Positions 63,952 to 64,000 of a DNA stretch of 64,000 nucleotides are shown here, in pieces; position 1 is the first letter of the stretch, and every line of letters begins with the position of its first letter. Origin of the DNA: Paucidesulfovibrio gracilis DSM 16080. GTDB lineage: Bacteria > Desulfobacterota > Desulfovibrionia > Desulfovibrionales > Desulfovibrionaceae. Position numbers and translations under genes: made by a program. Below the pieces are notes generated by a model. It was not told where the DNA came from and did no database searches. It saw only the letters and a list, made by a program, of their open reading frames with translations. Location: positions 62,001 through 126,000 of the forward strand of contig NZ_FUYC01000004.1 of assembly GCF_900167125.1 (NCBI RefSeq). Reading direction: 5' to 3'.

Positions 63952-64000
63952 CTACTCCACCTGAGATTTCCATTCTTCTGTGTGGAACCAATGGTCGAAC
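63952..64000 (-). CDS. Amino acid ABC substrate-binding protein, C-terminal end only
   Basis: The last 15 codons of a minus-strand gene enter the window: FDHWFHTEEWKSQVE then TAG at 63952-63954, 12 bases before the permease start. The WxxxxxW-type ending fits a periplasmic amino acid binding protein, and its position just upstream of the permease agrees. Too short for certainty. Confidence 0.5.
   Translation of the reverse strand, partial: FDHWFHTEEWKSQVE

Overview
The window reads as one continuous stretch of chromosome from a free-living, moderately GC-rich Gram-negative anaerobe, most likely a member of the Desulfovibrionales (Desulfovibrio-like sulfate reducers). The reasons are the gene families and their combinations: a ferredoxin:thioredoxin reductase catalytic chain beside a glutaredoxin-like protein, TrmFO, a second-type EF-G, a chemoreceptor fused to an H-NOX domain, BamD behind a thioredoxin system, and several small Cys-rich proteins of no known family. 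No 16S gene is present, so the assignment is an inference. I saw no prophage, insertion sequence, CRISPR array, rRNA or tRNA gene. Nearly every base is coding and genes are packed with 1-55 bp overlaps.

Layout. 1-3956 (+): end of fructose-bisphosphatase, tsaD, then trxA-trxB-bamD closed by a strong terminator. 4003-7483 (+): unknown protein, fusA2-type EF-G, DUF2062 membrane protein. 7595-13081 (+): a chemosensory cluster (H-NOX chemoreceptor, cheA, cheR) with a sigma-28-like promoter. 13108-13863 (-): DUF190 and the fluoride channel crcB. 13926-17992 (+): CYTH protein, then clpS-clpA-aat, the complete N-degron branch. 17951-19055 (-): two unknown proteins. 19171-25350 (+): uvrB, a K+ channel, ligA with a large insertion, and dapB, ending in a 19-bp hairpin. 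25451-28016 (-): an Hpt protein; then a phenylacetate-CoA ligase/ACT-domain unit preceded by what looks like a phenylalanine-sensing transcription attenuator. 28155-37020 (+): nitroreductase, rsfS, gpmI, a zinc-ribbon protein, an RNA-type metallo-beta-lactamase, rsmD-coaD-miaA and two secreted unknown proteins. 37047-37596: a structured intergenic region and tatA (-). 37801-44467 (+): Cys-rich and unknown proteins, HAD phosphatase, YggT, DivIVA, DUF167, DUF465 and ilvB-ilvN-ilvC. 44622-44873 (+): small Cys-rich protein. 44896-52166 (-): MATE, DUF2156, phosphodiesterase-like, uvrD/pcrA, thiL and trmO as a long unit. 52379-56910: a ModE-like regulator (+) and, on minus, cbiQ-cbiO and oppD-oppF-HD. 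56962-62225 (+): trmFO and the polyamine importer potABCD with a structured leader. 62362-64000 (-): ferredoxin:thioredoxin reductase, glutaredoxin, an amino-acid ABC permease and the end of its binding protein.

The most interesting item is the leader at 27882-28016. It encodes a 27-residue peptide with seven Phe codons, six of them within seven positions, followed by a perfect 10-bp terminator and an 8-bp alternative pairing that would destroy that terminator. The geometry is that of a classical ribosome-mediated attenuator. It sits in front of a phenylacetate-CoA ligase and a tandem-ACT protein. This suggests the ligase is made when charged tRNA-Phe is scarce, that is, for making phenylalanine from phenylacetate rather than for breaking phenylalanine down.

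The second is the chemosensory cluster. The receptor has no real periplasmic domain and carries a C-terminal H-NOX heme domain that keeps the proximal His, the YxSxR motif and the distal Tyr linked to O2 binding in anaerobes. It is adjacent to its kinase and methyltransferase. Other points worth a look are the potABCD leader with two competing hairpins, a three-way-junction-like structure upstream of tatA, a roughly 100-residue insertion beside the LigA active site, and an ECF-type CbiQO pair with no substrate-binding component next to a ModE-like regulator.
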